Of a DNA stretch of 64,000 bases, positions 35,773-45,819 are shown one piece after another (within the stretch, counting starts at the first letter, position 1; every line of letters begins with the position of its first letter). The DNA lies in contig NOKP01000022.1 in NCBI GenBank assembly GCA_002682825.1, positions 248,001-312,000 of the forward strand. The letters run 5' to 3'. The notes under the pieces were generated by a model. The model ran no database searches. It worked only from the letters and a program-made list of their open reading frames with translations, and was not told the origin of the DNA. A program made the position numbers and the translations under genes. This stretch comes from Neonectria sp. B-13. Taxonomy: Eukaryota; Ascomycota; Sordariomycetes; Hypocreales; Nectriaceae.

Positions 35773-37600
35773 TTACATACTTCTAGGCATCCCAAGCTTC
35801 GTATGTTCCAGTATTTTCTCCAGCTCCAGAACAACGCCATTGTAAACCTCTTGTCGAAAATTATCTTCGTCTAGACCCATCAATTCCGTACATCCTATAC
35901 AGCGCTCGATCACAGCCTTGTAAACCGGGTTGATCCGCGCTACCCGCTGCTCCAGAAGCTTGTGAGCGGCGATAGAATCGCGGATGATGCCGAGGTCGTC
36001 GCTTTCGAACTTTGGGCCGTCTGCTTCGCGCAACTGGTCGAGGGTCGAACCTAGGATAATCTCTAGTAGCAGGATGCCGAGCGCAAACAGCGTGGGGTTG
36101 CTCGTTGACGAGGGTCCTGTCCTATGAGTAGTAGGACTGGTTGCTACGGACGGCAATGGACACTCTGGTAGACTCCTTAAGAGAAAAGGATGTTCATATG
36201 AAAGGTACTCATCCCGTCGAAAGAAATGCACGTTCTTGCGCGTCAATACCTCGGGAAGCCACGGCGTCTTGCTCAGCTGAAGCACACTAGATGCGATAGC
36301 GAGCGCAAGCCGGACTTTCTCAACCAACGTCACCAAAGGTCGCTGCCCCTTTTTGCTCTCAAGAACATCATGCAAGGTGATGATTGACCAGCCATCGCTG
36401 CTGGCCGTCATCCCCAGAGGGTATACCTGGAAATGACGGTCGATACATTCTTCATCAACCAGGTGTCCGTAACAGACAGGACGTGCTTCGCGACCCTTTT
36501 GCAGGGCCATGCAGAGATCGAGAGGCAGCCTTGGTATTTTGTTAACCGTGTCGTGACCCTCCTGGGAGGTCTTGATAAAGGCAATGTTGGTAGCAGGCCG
36601 AGTGAGCATGACCATCGTTCTTTTAGTGTCAGGCGGTGGTTTGTTAGGATTGATGAATGATAGCTTCTCGCTGATCGAAAAAGAGACGCTCTTCCTTGCC
36701 TTCTTTGCGATTGGGCAAGACTTAGACGGCGTTGCACTCGAGGGCAGCGCAGTCTTGATATTGACCTCATCCCAGAACCTCTTCCTTCCTGGCCCATCGG
36801 CCACTTCGAATGAGATGACTACTTTGAACTGTGCGTCGCGAAATATCTTCTCGTAATCGCCTTCGCGCTCGACATCGATGAATCGCGGTGCCAGCTCAAG
36901 ACCAACATCATGCGAGTCACTGCATATAATGCTAGAGCAAAGAGCTCGATAGATGCTCGCAGAAAGGTCCCGCAACACCTTGAACACTTTGCCGCGGGAT
37001 TGCTTCTGTCGACCGGGCTCAAGAGTGATGCTTAAGCGCGCTAACTCCTCGATGTCGCTTATTCCTCTGGAGATGGTGTTGAGAGAATCCTGGTAATCTT
37101 TTCTGTTCAAGCGGTGCAGCAACTTCTTGAACTCGCGAGTCATCCGTCCTCGATTGACCCATTCGACCTAAGCGTGTTAGTGAATAACTTCAATGGGGAT
37201 AAAAAGATTGGCTCGCCTGTCCATCGGGTGTGAGCTGGACGTTGAGTCGTTGCATCACACTCTCAAGCGATTCTCCCACTTCGCGCACTGTTTCCTCGAA
37301 GGGGCCATACGCGTCCCAGAGCCGTCGCCGAATTTTGTCGTTTGTCTCTTTTGCTTGCCACAGCGGACCGAATGGGTCTCGTAGCATTGGTTCAATATCT
37401 CGCATTGGCACAACGTCGCTGATTAGTTGATTACAGATGTTGTACAGCTTCGCTTGCTCGGTGGTTAGCTGTCGACTGAGGCTCTTCAGCTCTGAGGGAG
37501 CTTTGCCCCAATCACGCATGAAGTTGCTGTATGTCTCCAAGGCTGTGACCAAGAGAGGGATCGTCCCCAAGACGATTCCAGCGACCTCAAAACCAGACAT
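35773..37600 (-). CDS. HeLo-like N-terminal, DUF7580-type protein
   Basis: 592 aa; exons 37600..37217 and 37167..35773. Residues 1-128 form a helical N-terminal domain with a hydrophobic first helix (EVAGIVLGTIPLLVTALETY), the pattern of HeLo-like/fungal N-terminal prion- and NLR-associated domains. Exon 2 supplies VEWVNRGRM, a helical linker, then a C-terminal region typical of DUF7580, a degenerate kinase-like fold (EKVRLALAIASSVLQLSKTPWL, FALGILLLEIILGS, YKAVIERCIGC). Catalytic kinase motifs (VAIK, HRD, DFG) are absent, so it is a pseudokinase-like scaffold (inference). The intron has a GC donor (CAG|GCGAGC) and CACTAAC/TTAG acceptor. It starts 398 bp from a divergent C2H2 gene. Such proteins are expanded and variable in filamentous fungi; function untested. 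Confidence 0.8.
37168..37216 (-). other. GC-AG intron in the DUF7580 gene
   Basis: Donor GCGAGC at 37216, branch CACTAAC, acceptor CTTAG ending at 37168; phase 0. A GT donor upstream (at an AAC|GTCC) would also keep frame but delete 8 residues of the conserved LTPDGQ-VEW join. Confidence 0.65.
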
Positions 37601-37998
37601 ATTAAGCGAAGCTTTGCTTCTTGCAGCAGCTGCGATGTGAGTCTTGAGAAAGCGTGGTTGAGAGGTTGTTGACTCTGGAGGATGAAGCCTTACCACCCGC
37701 ACATCGCGACGCTCTTGCAGCCCAATGAATGAGCTGCATGCATGATTACCCCGCACGAGCTGACATCGAAACCACGGGTGAGGCTCTGCATTTACTGTAT
37801 CGCGAAGTTGACCTTGTTTGCCTCGCGACTGCGATCCTATCTTTTGCTAGACGACAAAAGTGAATGGCAAGCATAACAGAAAAGCGATTCCACAACAAAA
37901 AGATTCAGAAAGAACGCACACATACGCCATATATTTATCCTCCCTTGCCCACTTGGGATGTGTGCTGCTCATTGTTCAATGTTTAACACGACCTCATC
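37601..37998. other. 398-bp bidirectional promoter
   Basis: Lies between start codons of the DUF7580 gene (minus) and the C2H2 gene (plus). A TATA-like CCATATATTTATCC stands about 65 bp before the plus-strand start. Its shortness suggests shared regulation (inference). Confidence 0.5.
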
Positions 37999-40507
37999 AT
38001 GAACCGCAACCAAGAGCTGGGGGCAATTGCCCGCAACGTCCAGACTGTCCTGCAGTCTTTTCGGAGCATTGTCGACTCGGTTACTGATTCTGTAACCATC
38101 CATCAATTTCTGACCGAGTTTGAGGATGAGATCACCCGGTTCAAGATGTGGGCTGGGAACCTAGGAGCGCATCAGAGTGGTAGGGCCTCACTCGATTATC
38201 GACTGCGAGAGGCGCCCCATCTACAGGAACAGGTCATTTACCTTCTGAAAGACTTGTGCGAATCACTGCAGGATGTACACGCGTTAGTTTGTCACGAACC
38301 GCCCTCGTGGCAACGAGCTCAGCACAGCGCAGACGACAAGGACGAAACAGCACCTTCTGAAGATGACCTTGATCACAATAGCGAAGACCAATTTTCAGAC
38401 TCAGACAACGATGACCCTTCTCCGGAAACGGCCCTCTCAACGCTTCGCGCAGATGTAAGCGAGGCTATCGACTGCCTTCTACGTCTCTCCGTCGCCATCG
38501 CGAATCCCGCGCCACACGAGAGGGCTCGTAAATTCGGTACTGGTTCTTCCGATGATGTTTCCTTCTACGAAACACACGACATTGGATATGTTCAAGACAA
38601 GTTCCCCAAGATGAGCGCTAAGCTGGCCGAGATCCTGGGCAAGTCCATCACCCGCCGTCGCCAGTTCTTCAGATACCGCGAAGCACACCATGCCAAACTA
38701 GCTGCCGGATTAGAGACGACGGACGGAGAGGCAGATACAAGCCTCACAGAGATCGTCACTAAGACTGTTGCCTCATCGTTACCAGAGCATCTGAAGAACA
38801 TGACAAACTCTGGCGCTGGCGTAATTGACGAAGACGGTCAATCGGAGTCCGCAATGACGCAAACATCGTATGCGACCTCCGCTGGCTTTCTAATGGAAGC
38901 TGAGGACGGAGAAGCGCAAAAAGCTCCTCCTTCGCTGAAGGTACCGCCTTTACCGGCGACTGCGAAACACGGAAACTTTGAGTGCCCGTTCTGCTTCAGG
39001 ATTGTTTCCGCCAGCACTTGGATGGCATGGAAGTAAGTTCTACCTAACCCCGTAGCAGCCGGTTTGAGTCACAGCACCGACTTTGTTGGTATCCTCGTGT
39101 CTAACACTCTCTCAATAGACGCCACGTCTTCGGAGACCTTCGCCCATACACCTGTCTCTTCCCAGGGTGCATTGAATCCAACACGGACTTCGATCGTCGC
39201 CACCGCTGGCAACTGCACATATCACAGTACCACTGGCGGACATGGTTTTGCCCCTTCAAGTGTGAGGGGACGTTCTCGTCCGCCTTGGAGCTTGGGCATC
39301 ATATAAGCCATCATCACCTGCCAAATGCACCCGAAGAGCAACTCAATGCCGTTACAGCCCTTGGCGAGAGAGCCACCTCAGGTGACATTACTACTGAGTG
39401 TCCTCTGTGTGGACACAACGTGCTGGGATTGAAGCTATTCATCAAGCACGTTGGGCGTCATCTGGAGCAGCTGGCACTGTTTGCACTCCCAAGCCTCGAG
39501 GAGGAAAATCCGGATCACCACTCTGGAAGTGAGGAGCGGAGTTCTGCGGCACATCAATCCAACATAAATTTAAGCGATGCCGAGAGTTCGGAGGTTTCTC
39601 TACAGAGTCCATACGCCGATTTGTTAACTGAGGAAGAGAGGGCTGTATCAGGAGTATTGACAGCACAGGAAGGTAAATTGGGTTGGTTGACTGCGGACAG
39701 GATTCACATTCTGACCAAATTCACAGAAAACTGCAACGGAGAACAAGCCAGGAAGGAAGTCGAGGATCAGGCTGTAGGGGGAATGAAGGAAGTTCTGGCT
39801 CTTGCGGCGGAAGTGCGAGATCACCTTAATCTGCTTCAAGAAACCGCTGCTTATGGAAATTCGGCTGATGATGATTCAAGTATTAGGATTCCGCAACTGA
39901 CTGCATCCGACCTACCTCCTCTTGTTCAAATGGGACAGGACAGCTCAGAGGAAGTAGCTGAAATTACCCACCCCTCGCGAGACAATTCCGAGAGAAAAGA
40001 AATGCCACCATCGACAGATGATATGTGGGATGACCGGTCCAAGAAGGAGAAGAAACCTGCCATCTGGGGCGAGCCAGACATGCCTGACGTGGCACTAGAT
40101 CTGTCAATGCAGGACGACACTAAGGAAGAAGGCGATGACTCCTGGAGCTTATTCGGTACTAAGAAGAAGGAGAAGCAGAGGCAAAGCGACAATGAGGCTG
40201 TGGGTTCTGAACAGGCTCAAGTACAGAGAGATGCGCTGAGTATGATCCATCCAAGCGAGCCCTCAATGATATGGAGGAACTAACATAAACCCTTGACATA
40301 TTAGACCAGCCAAATCTATTCCCACATCAGTGCGAACTCTGCCCAGGGAGGAGATTTAGTTTCCAGAGAGATCTTAATAGGCATCTGAGCGCCGCACACC
40401 ACATAGGACGACAACAGCGCTCACCATGCCCGACATGTGCGAAGACTTTTGCGCGGAGAGATCACCTGGCGAGACATATAAAAGTGATGCATTCTGAGCG
40501 TAAGTGA
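37999..40507 (+). CDS. Multi-C2H2 zinc-finger protein with fungal N-terminal helical domain
   Basis: 785 aa in three exons: 37999..39032, 39119..40239, 40305..40507. Residues 1-100 form the helical domain common in fungal C2H2/NLR-type proteins (FKMWAGNLGAHQSGRASLDYRLRE). An acidic linker follows. A cluster of atypical fingers spans the exon 1/2 junction: CPFC...WKRH, CLFPGC...HISQYH, CPFKC...HHISHHH and CPLC...KHVGRHLEQLALFALP, the last being a hallmark of this family. A long acidic, KKK-containing linker leads to exon 3, which encodes two classical fingers (CELCPGRRFSFQRDLNRH and CPTCAKTFARRDHLARH). Without the last intron the protein stops at 40283 and loses them. The end is either ...SERK-stop at 40507 or, if GTAAGT at 40500 is used, two residues later. 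Probably nuclear and DNA-binding (inference). Confidence 0.8.
39033..39118 (+). other. Intron 1 of C2H2 gene
   Basis: GTAAGT donor, CTAAC branch, CAATAG acceptor; 86 bp, phase 2. It joins ...MAWK to RHVFGD, completing a zinc finger. Confidence 0.85.
40240..40304 (+). other. Intron 2 of C2H2 gene
   Basis: GTATGA donor, AACTAAC branch, ATATTAG acceptor; 65 bp, phase 1. Splicing bypasses the stop at 40281-40283 and reaches two canonical C2H2 fingers. Confidence 0.75.
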
Positions 40508-41396
40508 AGAGTATCTTACTATACCGAGACTAGCACTTATAGTCCCTTGAATCCTTATATCTATAGGGATATTCGTCTTCGTTTTGAAGAGTTATGATTG
40601 AGAACATGCTTCTATATCCAGACCCCTCCTCAGGTCCTTAAATAGTTGATGCGTCCGGCAGATTCGTGTTCTGCTCCTGAGCCGTGGGGCTTGGCAGCGC
40701 GGGATGGTGAAGGTGGTTGATCAAGAGCTAGATGAGAAAGGGAAGAATCTTAAAGCTGTCGCCACGATCACCCTACTGTGACGTTAGTTGCAATGATCTT
40801 TGAAGCACACCTATGTTCATAATTCTCTCTCCAGTGTTGCTTTGAGATCGCGGCTTCTGCGTGTTCTATCTATTAGTGAGTATTAAGCCGTACGAAAACA
40901 AGGCACAGCAAAATTATCACGCAAAAGATAGTAGGTCATTCATTATATTTGGATTGCTCACTATTTTCAATTTCAAAAGTGACGATGCGTGTATCCATGA
41001 ACATTACCTCTCTAGTGCGTTCATGCCATTATTCCAAGACTGTCACTGGACTTAGCTTCGCAAGTGCTAATTTATTGCTACTATGGAGTCTTAAACCTGA
41101 GAGATGGTTTTGGAGATTATTGAGGCTCAACCCGTTTTGCCAGAGCTGAACGCGGTTAATACCAGCTCAGCTGACAGTGCAGCAGTTTTCAAGTTCTGCT
41201 CCGATGTGGAATCTAAAAACTTTGCCTTATTAAAGTAAGTAAACATTTTCATTGTCAAATTAAATATTTATTTGAGTGATTCTTTCCAGCGCGATATGCG
41301 CTTGAAGTCAGTTTACACCCTGAGGAGGAGAACGTTCTGCCTTTGCGCATTACATTGATAATGTAAGTTTGGTGCATGATCTTCAACCAATTACGA
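40508..41396. other. Intergenic between C2H2 gene and tRNA-Leu
   Basis: No gene seen; AT content rises towards the tRNA. Confidence 0.55.
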
Positions 41397-41499
41397 GGAA
41401 CTTTGGCCGAGCGGTTATGGCGCTGTGTTCAGGTGAAATAATTCACATGTTACAATTCGCAGTCTCGAAAGAGGCGTGGGTTCGAGTCCCACAGGTTTC
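41397..41499 (+). tRNA. tRNA-Leu(CAG), intron-containing, second copy
   Basis: Body nearly identical to the copy at 34776: acceptor GGAACTT/AGGTTTC, anticodon stem CTGTG/CGCAG, anticodon CAG at 41430-41432, 23-nt intron differing by one base, variable arm TCTCGAAAGAG, T arm GTGGG-TTCGAGT-CCCAC. A TTTTT terminator lies about 10 nt downstream. Confidence 0.92.
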
Positions 41500-41645
41500 A
41501 ATGAATATCTTTTTGCCATTAAGCAGCGCTTTGCAATCTTTTTATTACTCTCTCAGTGACATGCTGCCTTCTTATTTAGCGGTCTCCATCCAGTAGCTAA
41601 CCCTTGTGATAAGTTGAGAGAGGAGGGAGAGAGAGCTGGTTGAAC

Positions 41646-41965
41646 TTTATTTATTTATTCTTTATTAAGATATATAGATAGTAGTAATAAAAGGTATTAT
41701 AAATAAAGTATACTTAAAGTTAAATAGAGTAACTTTATATAAATACATTCTCTTATTCTCTCTTTACTTAAATATATTTATAAAGTTTATTTATTTAAAT
41801 AAGAAAAATAGATAAAATATTTTAATATTTAATTAATATTAATTTATCTTATAAACATTCTCTTCTTATATCTTACTTAGTTTAATATAGATAAATAAAA
41901 TATCTATCCTATAGCTAAATAATATATACAGTCTTCTTTCTATAAATGTTTAATTTAAATAGTAA
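41646..41965. repeat. AT-rich island (RIP-like)
   Basis: About 320 bp of almost pure A/T with many TATATA, TTTAAATA and TTAATATTAA words, between two tRNA-Leu(CAG) genes and immediately after a GA-rich stretch. Composition is typical of RIP-mutated or decayed transposable elements in filamentous ascomycetes; no element could be recognised. Confidence 0.6.
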
Positions 41966-42025
41966 AGGTGAGTATAATAATGTATGATTTACAACTGGCG
42001 GAAGACGCGGAAAGGCAAAAAGATT

Positions 42026-42127
42026 GAACAGAGTGGGACTCGAACCCACGCTTCTTTCGAAACTGCGAATCGTACATGTGCATGATAACACCTGAACACA
42101 GCGCCATAACCGCTCGGCCATCTGTCC
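42026..42127 (-). tRNA. tRNA-Leu(CAG), intron-containing, third copy
   Basis: Acceptor GGACAGA pairs with TCTGTTC; D arm TGGCCGAGCGGTTATGGC; anticodon stem CTGTG/CGCAG; anticodon CAG at 42094-42092; 22-nt intron differing from the other copies; variable arm TTTCGAAAGAA; T arm GTGGG-TTCGAGT-CCCAC. A TTTTT terminator follows (minus strand, near 42018). Confidence 0.92.
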
Positions 42128-43843
42128 TAGCTTGATTTGATGTCATGCGAGAGCGGTAACCTTAATCATATTTCAGAATTTCAAAACTCTATTGGCTGTG
42201 TCTCGATGTCTAAAATTGTTGAATCATGCTCCTGGAGTTTCCTGAGCAACCGTCAGCTGTTCAAACTCTTGCCGGTTTGGAAATGAATGTTACATTCGCT
42301 AAGGCAGCTTTGAAACGGAAATGCATTATCCAGTTGATGCAGCTTACATGGCACGCGTATGCCTGTAATGTGGCAATGTCCATTATCCATCGTCTTATCT
42401 CCGCCCATACTTACATTTTGAGGAAGTAGTCATCTGATGCTGGTATCTGATGCTGGTTTCCCGCACCCCTTCCCACCTTGTGTATCGGCGAGAAGGGTGG
42501 AAAAAATTAAGCAATGATCTACATCGGCTATCGTGTTAGCCTCTTCAAAGTGCCACGGGGTTAACTGCCGAGAAAAACGTGAGTTGGCATCGGATATTGT
42601 TTCCAGTCAGGCATGCGTCCAATAAGCTGACTGAGTCTGCAGGCGTCTGCAAGTAGCTGCACGTGGAATACAGACCCCGCCAACAGCTGACTCTTTTCGG
42701 CTGTGTAATGGACGGTTATCGTCATCGTCTCGTGTTGAGCCTTGAACAGCGCAGTTGTGATCGTGGGCTGGGATCTGGGGATGATGCGAGATGGAAGCCG
42801 ACGCTAGAAAGAGGATGGAAGAAGAAGATCACATAAAAAGGTCCTTGGAAGAAAGGCTCTTGGCGTCAGAAATGTAAGACTCGCATCTGTGCTGACCAAC
42901 AACATGGCCAGACATGATATCATCGCACGTCGGGTACTAACAATGATTGATAGCAGTCGGCATGTCACCAAACGGAAAGCCGGCGTAAGGGTTGGGATGC
43001 TCCGGTAAACATGCACAGCTCAGCCTGACTTTTAGAAAGTACACCTTGCTGCAGTGGTTCCATCTCGGGACTTGTTGGAGCCAATAAGATGCCGTGCCTG
43101 TTACTTTGTTGCTTATTATTTGCTTATCGGCGTACATACGGGAACGTCACATCTGTATCAAACGCGCCACCGCACAAGGTACGCGTGCCGTCATCATGAA
43201 TGGTTGGTCGGTCGCCGGGAGAACCGCAAGCGGTCGTGTCACAGCTCTTACTTCACCCGCTTATTACGAAGCTTGGCACATCTTGGCATGGGACTTAACG
43301 GGCTAGAATAATGGTTGAAAGGGGAGATGCAGATGTTGATTCCACCTAGGGAAACGCAAAAAGGGTGCCTCCACGAGCCGCCTTACGCCACTGAAGATTC
43401 CCTGGGCTGCAGCTATAGTCTCAACAGAGTTCCCTCGTCCGTACGGATCTTGAACTAACCTCTCAACATTTCATGCGGGAAAGCGGAGAAAGTTAACAGA
43501 TTAGGTAGCCAACGCGGGCTTACATAGTACATACAATCCTTCATCTGCAAAACACCTTCGCAGCGATCACCGACGAAAAGGTAGGATTGGGTGGCTTGGT
43601 GGCTTTCCGACATGCATTCAATCTTGTGTGCCTTGTTTTCTTCCGACTAATTCGGCCGAGGGCTCATAAGGCCGTGTGGGTGGGCCAAATGACCAACACA
43701 CTCGGAGTCGGGATAGCAGAGAACAGTCTGCGCTGGTCACCCATAAATACCTGGGCTTCCTGGCCGGATAGCAGAAGGACTTTTGAGTTTGAGTACACAT
43801 TGTATAGATCACATTGAGAGCTTGGGTCTGTTTTGCCACCGCC
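42128..43843. other. 1.7-kb intergenic region before the chitin deacetylase gene
   Basis: No supported gene; reading frames are short. A TATA-like CATAAATACC lies about 100 bp upstream of the next ATG (43742-43751). Confidence 0.5.
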
Positions 43844-44708
43844 ATGTTCATTCGTTACCTTCTTAGCGCCCTCATCGTCAGGGCTGCAGCCTCGCCGTTG
43901 AGAGATCCTCATCAACGGCGCCAGAACATCCCTGTTGGGAGTGCCATCTTCAGTTGCACCGTAGAGAATACCGTCGCCTTGACCTTCGATGACGGTCCCT
44001 TTGCATACACCGGGCAAGTTCTCGACTCGCTCGCTGAGGCTGGCATCAAGGCTACCTTTTTCATCAACGGAGATAATTGGGCCTCGATCTACGACTATCA
44101 GTCGACCGTCAGCCGCATGGTTTCCGATGGACATCAAGTTGGCTCGCACACGTAAGTCAAACCTCGATAAGCACCAAGTTGTCCTTCAGTGGTACTGACA
44201 TGACTTGCTACTGCTCAGCTGGGACCATCCGGATCTCACAACACTATCCCCTGCGGAAGTGAGGTCGGAGATGACGCAGCTCGAGGCTGCTTTGGTCGAT
44301 ATCCTGGGGTATTTCCCCACCTACATGCGGCCTCCCTTCTTCAGCTACAATGCCGAGACATTGGAGACGCTCGGGTCTTTGGGCTATCATGTCATCCACT
44401 CGGACATTGACACCCAAGACTGGGCGAACAATTGGCCCGAAGCTATCCAGAACAGCGTTGACCTCTTCATTGAGGAGCTTGACGCGGGCGGCTCCATATC
44501 ACTCGCCCATGATGTGCACCAGACCACTGCTGACACTTTGGTTCCGGCCATGATTGCCGCCGTTCAAGAGCGCGGATTGCGAGGTGAGTCCTTACCGAGA
44601 GAGCCTTATGTAGAGTGCACGTGAGATACTGACAGACGCGTAGCTGTTACTGTGGGAGAGTGTCTTGGCGATGCTGAGGGCAACTGGTACCGGACCTCCC
44701 GAAACTAA
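43844..44708 (+). CDS. Secreted chitin deacetylase (CE4 polysaccharide deacetylase)
   Basis: Removes N-acetyl groups from chitin to give chitosan, in the wall or extracellularly. 245 aa; exons 43844..44151, 44219..44583, 44644..44708. N-terminal signal peptide MFIRYLLSALIVRAAA with cleavage near A-S-P. NodB motifs: motif 1 TFDDG (47-51, metal/catalytic D49-D50), motif 2 H-T-W-D-H (H102 and H106, split by intron 1), motif 3 RPPFFSYN, motif 4 DIDTQDW, motif 5 SLAHDVHQTT. All catalytic residues are present. The short C-terminal exon adds VGECLGDAEGNWYRT, usual for fungal CE4 enzymes. No carbohydrate-binding module or GPI signal. In plant- and insect-associated fungi such enzymes help hide hyphal chitin; a role here is inference. 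Confidence 0.92.
44152..44218 (+). other. Intron 1 of chitin deacetylase gene
   Basis: GTAAGT, GTACTGACA branch region, GCTCAG; 67 bp, phase 2. Confidence 0.9.
44584..44643 (+). other. Intron 2 of chitin deacetylase gene
   Basis: GTGAGT, TACTGAC branch, GCGTAG; 60 bp, phase 1. Confidence 0.85.
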
Positions 44709-44941
44709 GAGGATTCGAGGTTACGGACAAGGCGGTAGGGGGTTCTCGGTGGTGGAATTTGCTTTTGTTGATCTAGTTCGATGATTAAAGACTAAAGATG
44801 AGTATCTAATAACCACGGGAAGTCCCTCTCTGTCGAAACCCACACCGGGTTTGACGTTTTGGATTTCTAGGTTCTGATTTCTGGCATCCATTATTAATGA
44901 AAAAATATCTTATTTGTACCTACTCCTGGTATCTTACGGGA

Positions 44942-45819
44942 TTATAAAGCTGGTTGACATAAAAAGTCCAAGGCCACCTCTCCTGCTAGCCCTGCCACAT
45001 CATCCTGATCAACCAAGTCAAGGAAGCCTTGCAACTCTTGCCCCGGTATCAAGCCTAAATCAACCAGAGCTGCTGCGCTGGACCCACTGACAAACCGATC
45101 AAATTCGGGGTGGCCTTGGAAGGTTAGAACCCGACCCGGGTCAAGGAGACCTTGGACCTCGCAAAGGGGTGACGTGCCCATCTGAATCCAGTTTGAGGGA
45201 AGGTTTGCCCCCTTTATCACCACCTGGTCTTGATGAAGAAACTGATATGAGATGCTGCCGTCTTTGAGGAGTTGCGGGAATTTTGATGTGAACTCCGTTG
45301 ATAAGCTCACGCTATGGACGCCAACCTCCCAACCTTTGGGGTTTCTCTGCACACTCAAGCCATAGGAGCTGAGCAGGGCCTGTGATACAAGTTGGTGTCC
45401 AAAGCAGCCACCGTATATCCTCAAATGAGAATGGTTTTCGTAGACATCTATCCCGGACACGGTTAATGAACCATGGTCATCTTCGAAGGTTTCATAATAA
45501 TGAACGAACCTCGAATGAAGTTTGAAAGCTGATGGATCCAGGGCTCATCCTCATACGCAGATGAAGCTGACCCAGTAATGATGAGGGCATCGATATCGTC
45601 TAAGTCCGGGTATTGACCTTTGCTGACGATATCCCAACCCTTCAATTCGACAACTATTTGTTCATTTGTGGGCTTCTTTTTGTTTCGAGCGTCAGCGGCA
45701 GCGTAGATCCAAGCAGCGAATATGTCGTCGAATTGACCTCTCTCCTGAGCGATGTGCTCAGGGAATGTGAAACAACACAGCGCAGCGATGCGAAGTCTAC
45801 GGGGAGTTGCGACAGCCAT
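44942..45819 (-). CDS. Class I glutamine amidotransferase-like protein
   Basis: Hydrolyses or transfers the amide of glutamine or a gamma-glutamyl compound; stand-alone GATase domain as in yeast YLR126C-type proteins. 271 aa; exons 45819..45510 and 45447..44942 (62-bp intron with a weak GTTCGT donor and GGATAG acceptor, phase 1). Seen: DDIDALIITGSASSAYEDEPWI, the nucleophile elbow YGGCFGHQ (C118), and the His-x-Glu of the triad in FQGHPEFD (H216, E218). The unspliced frames give two halves, the second starting just before DVYENHSHLRI, which confirms the intron. The lack of a synthetase domain means the amide acceptor is unknown. Confidence 0.9.
45448..45509 (-). other. Intron in GATase gene
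   Basis: Donor GTTCGT at 45509, acceptor GGATAG ending at 45448. Splicing gives ...LSNFIR-DVYENHSHLRI. Confidence 0.8.
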
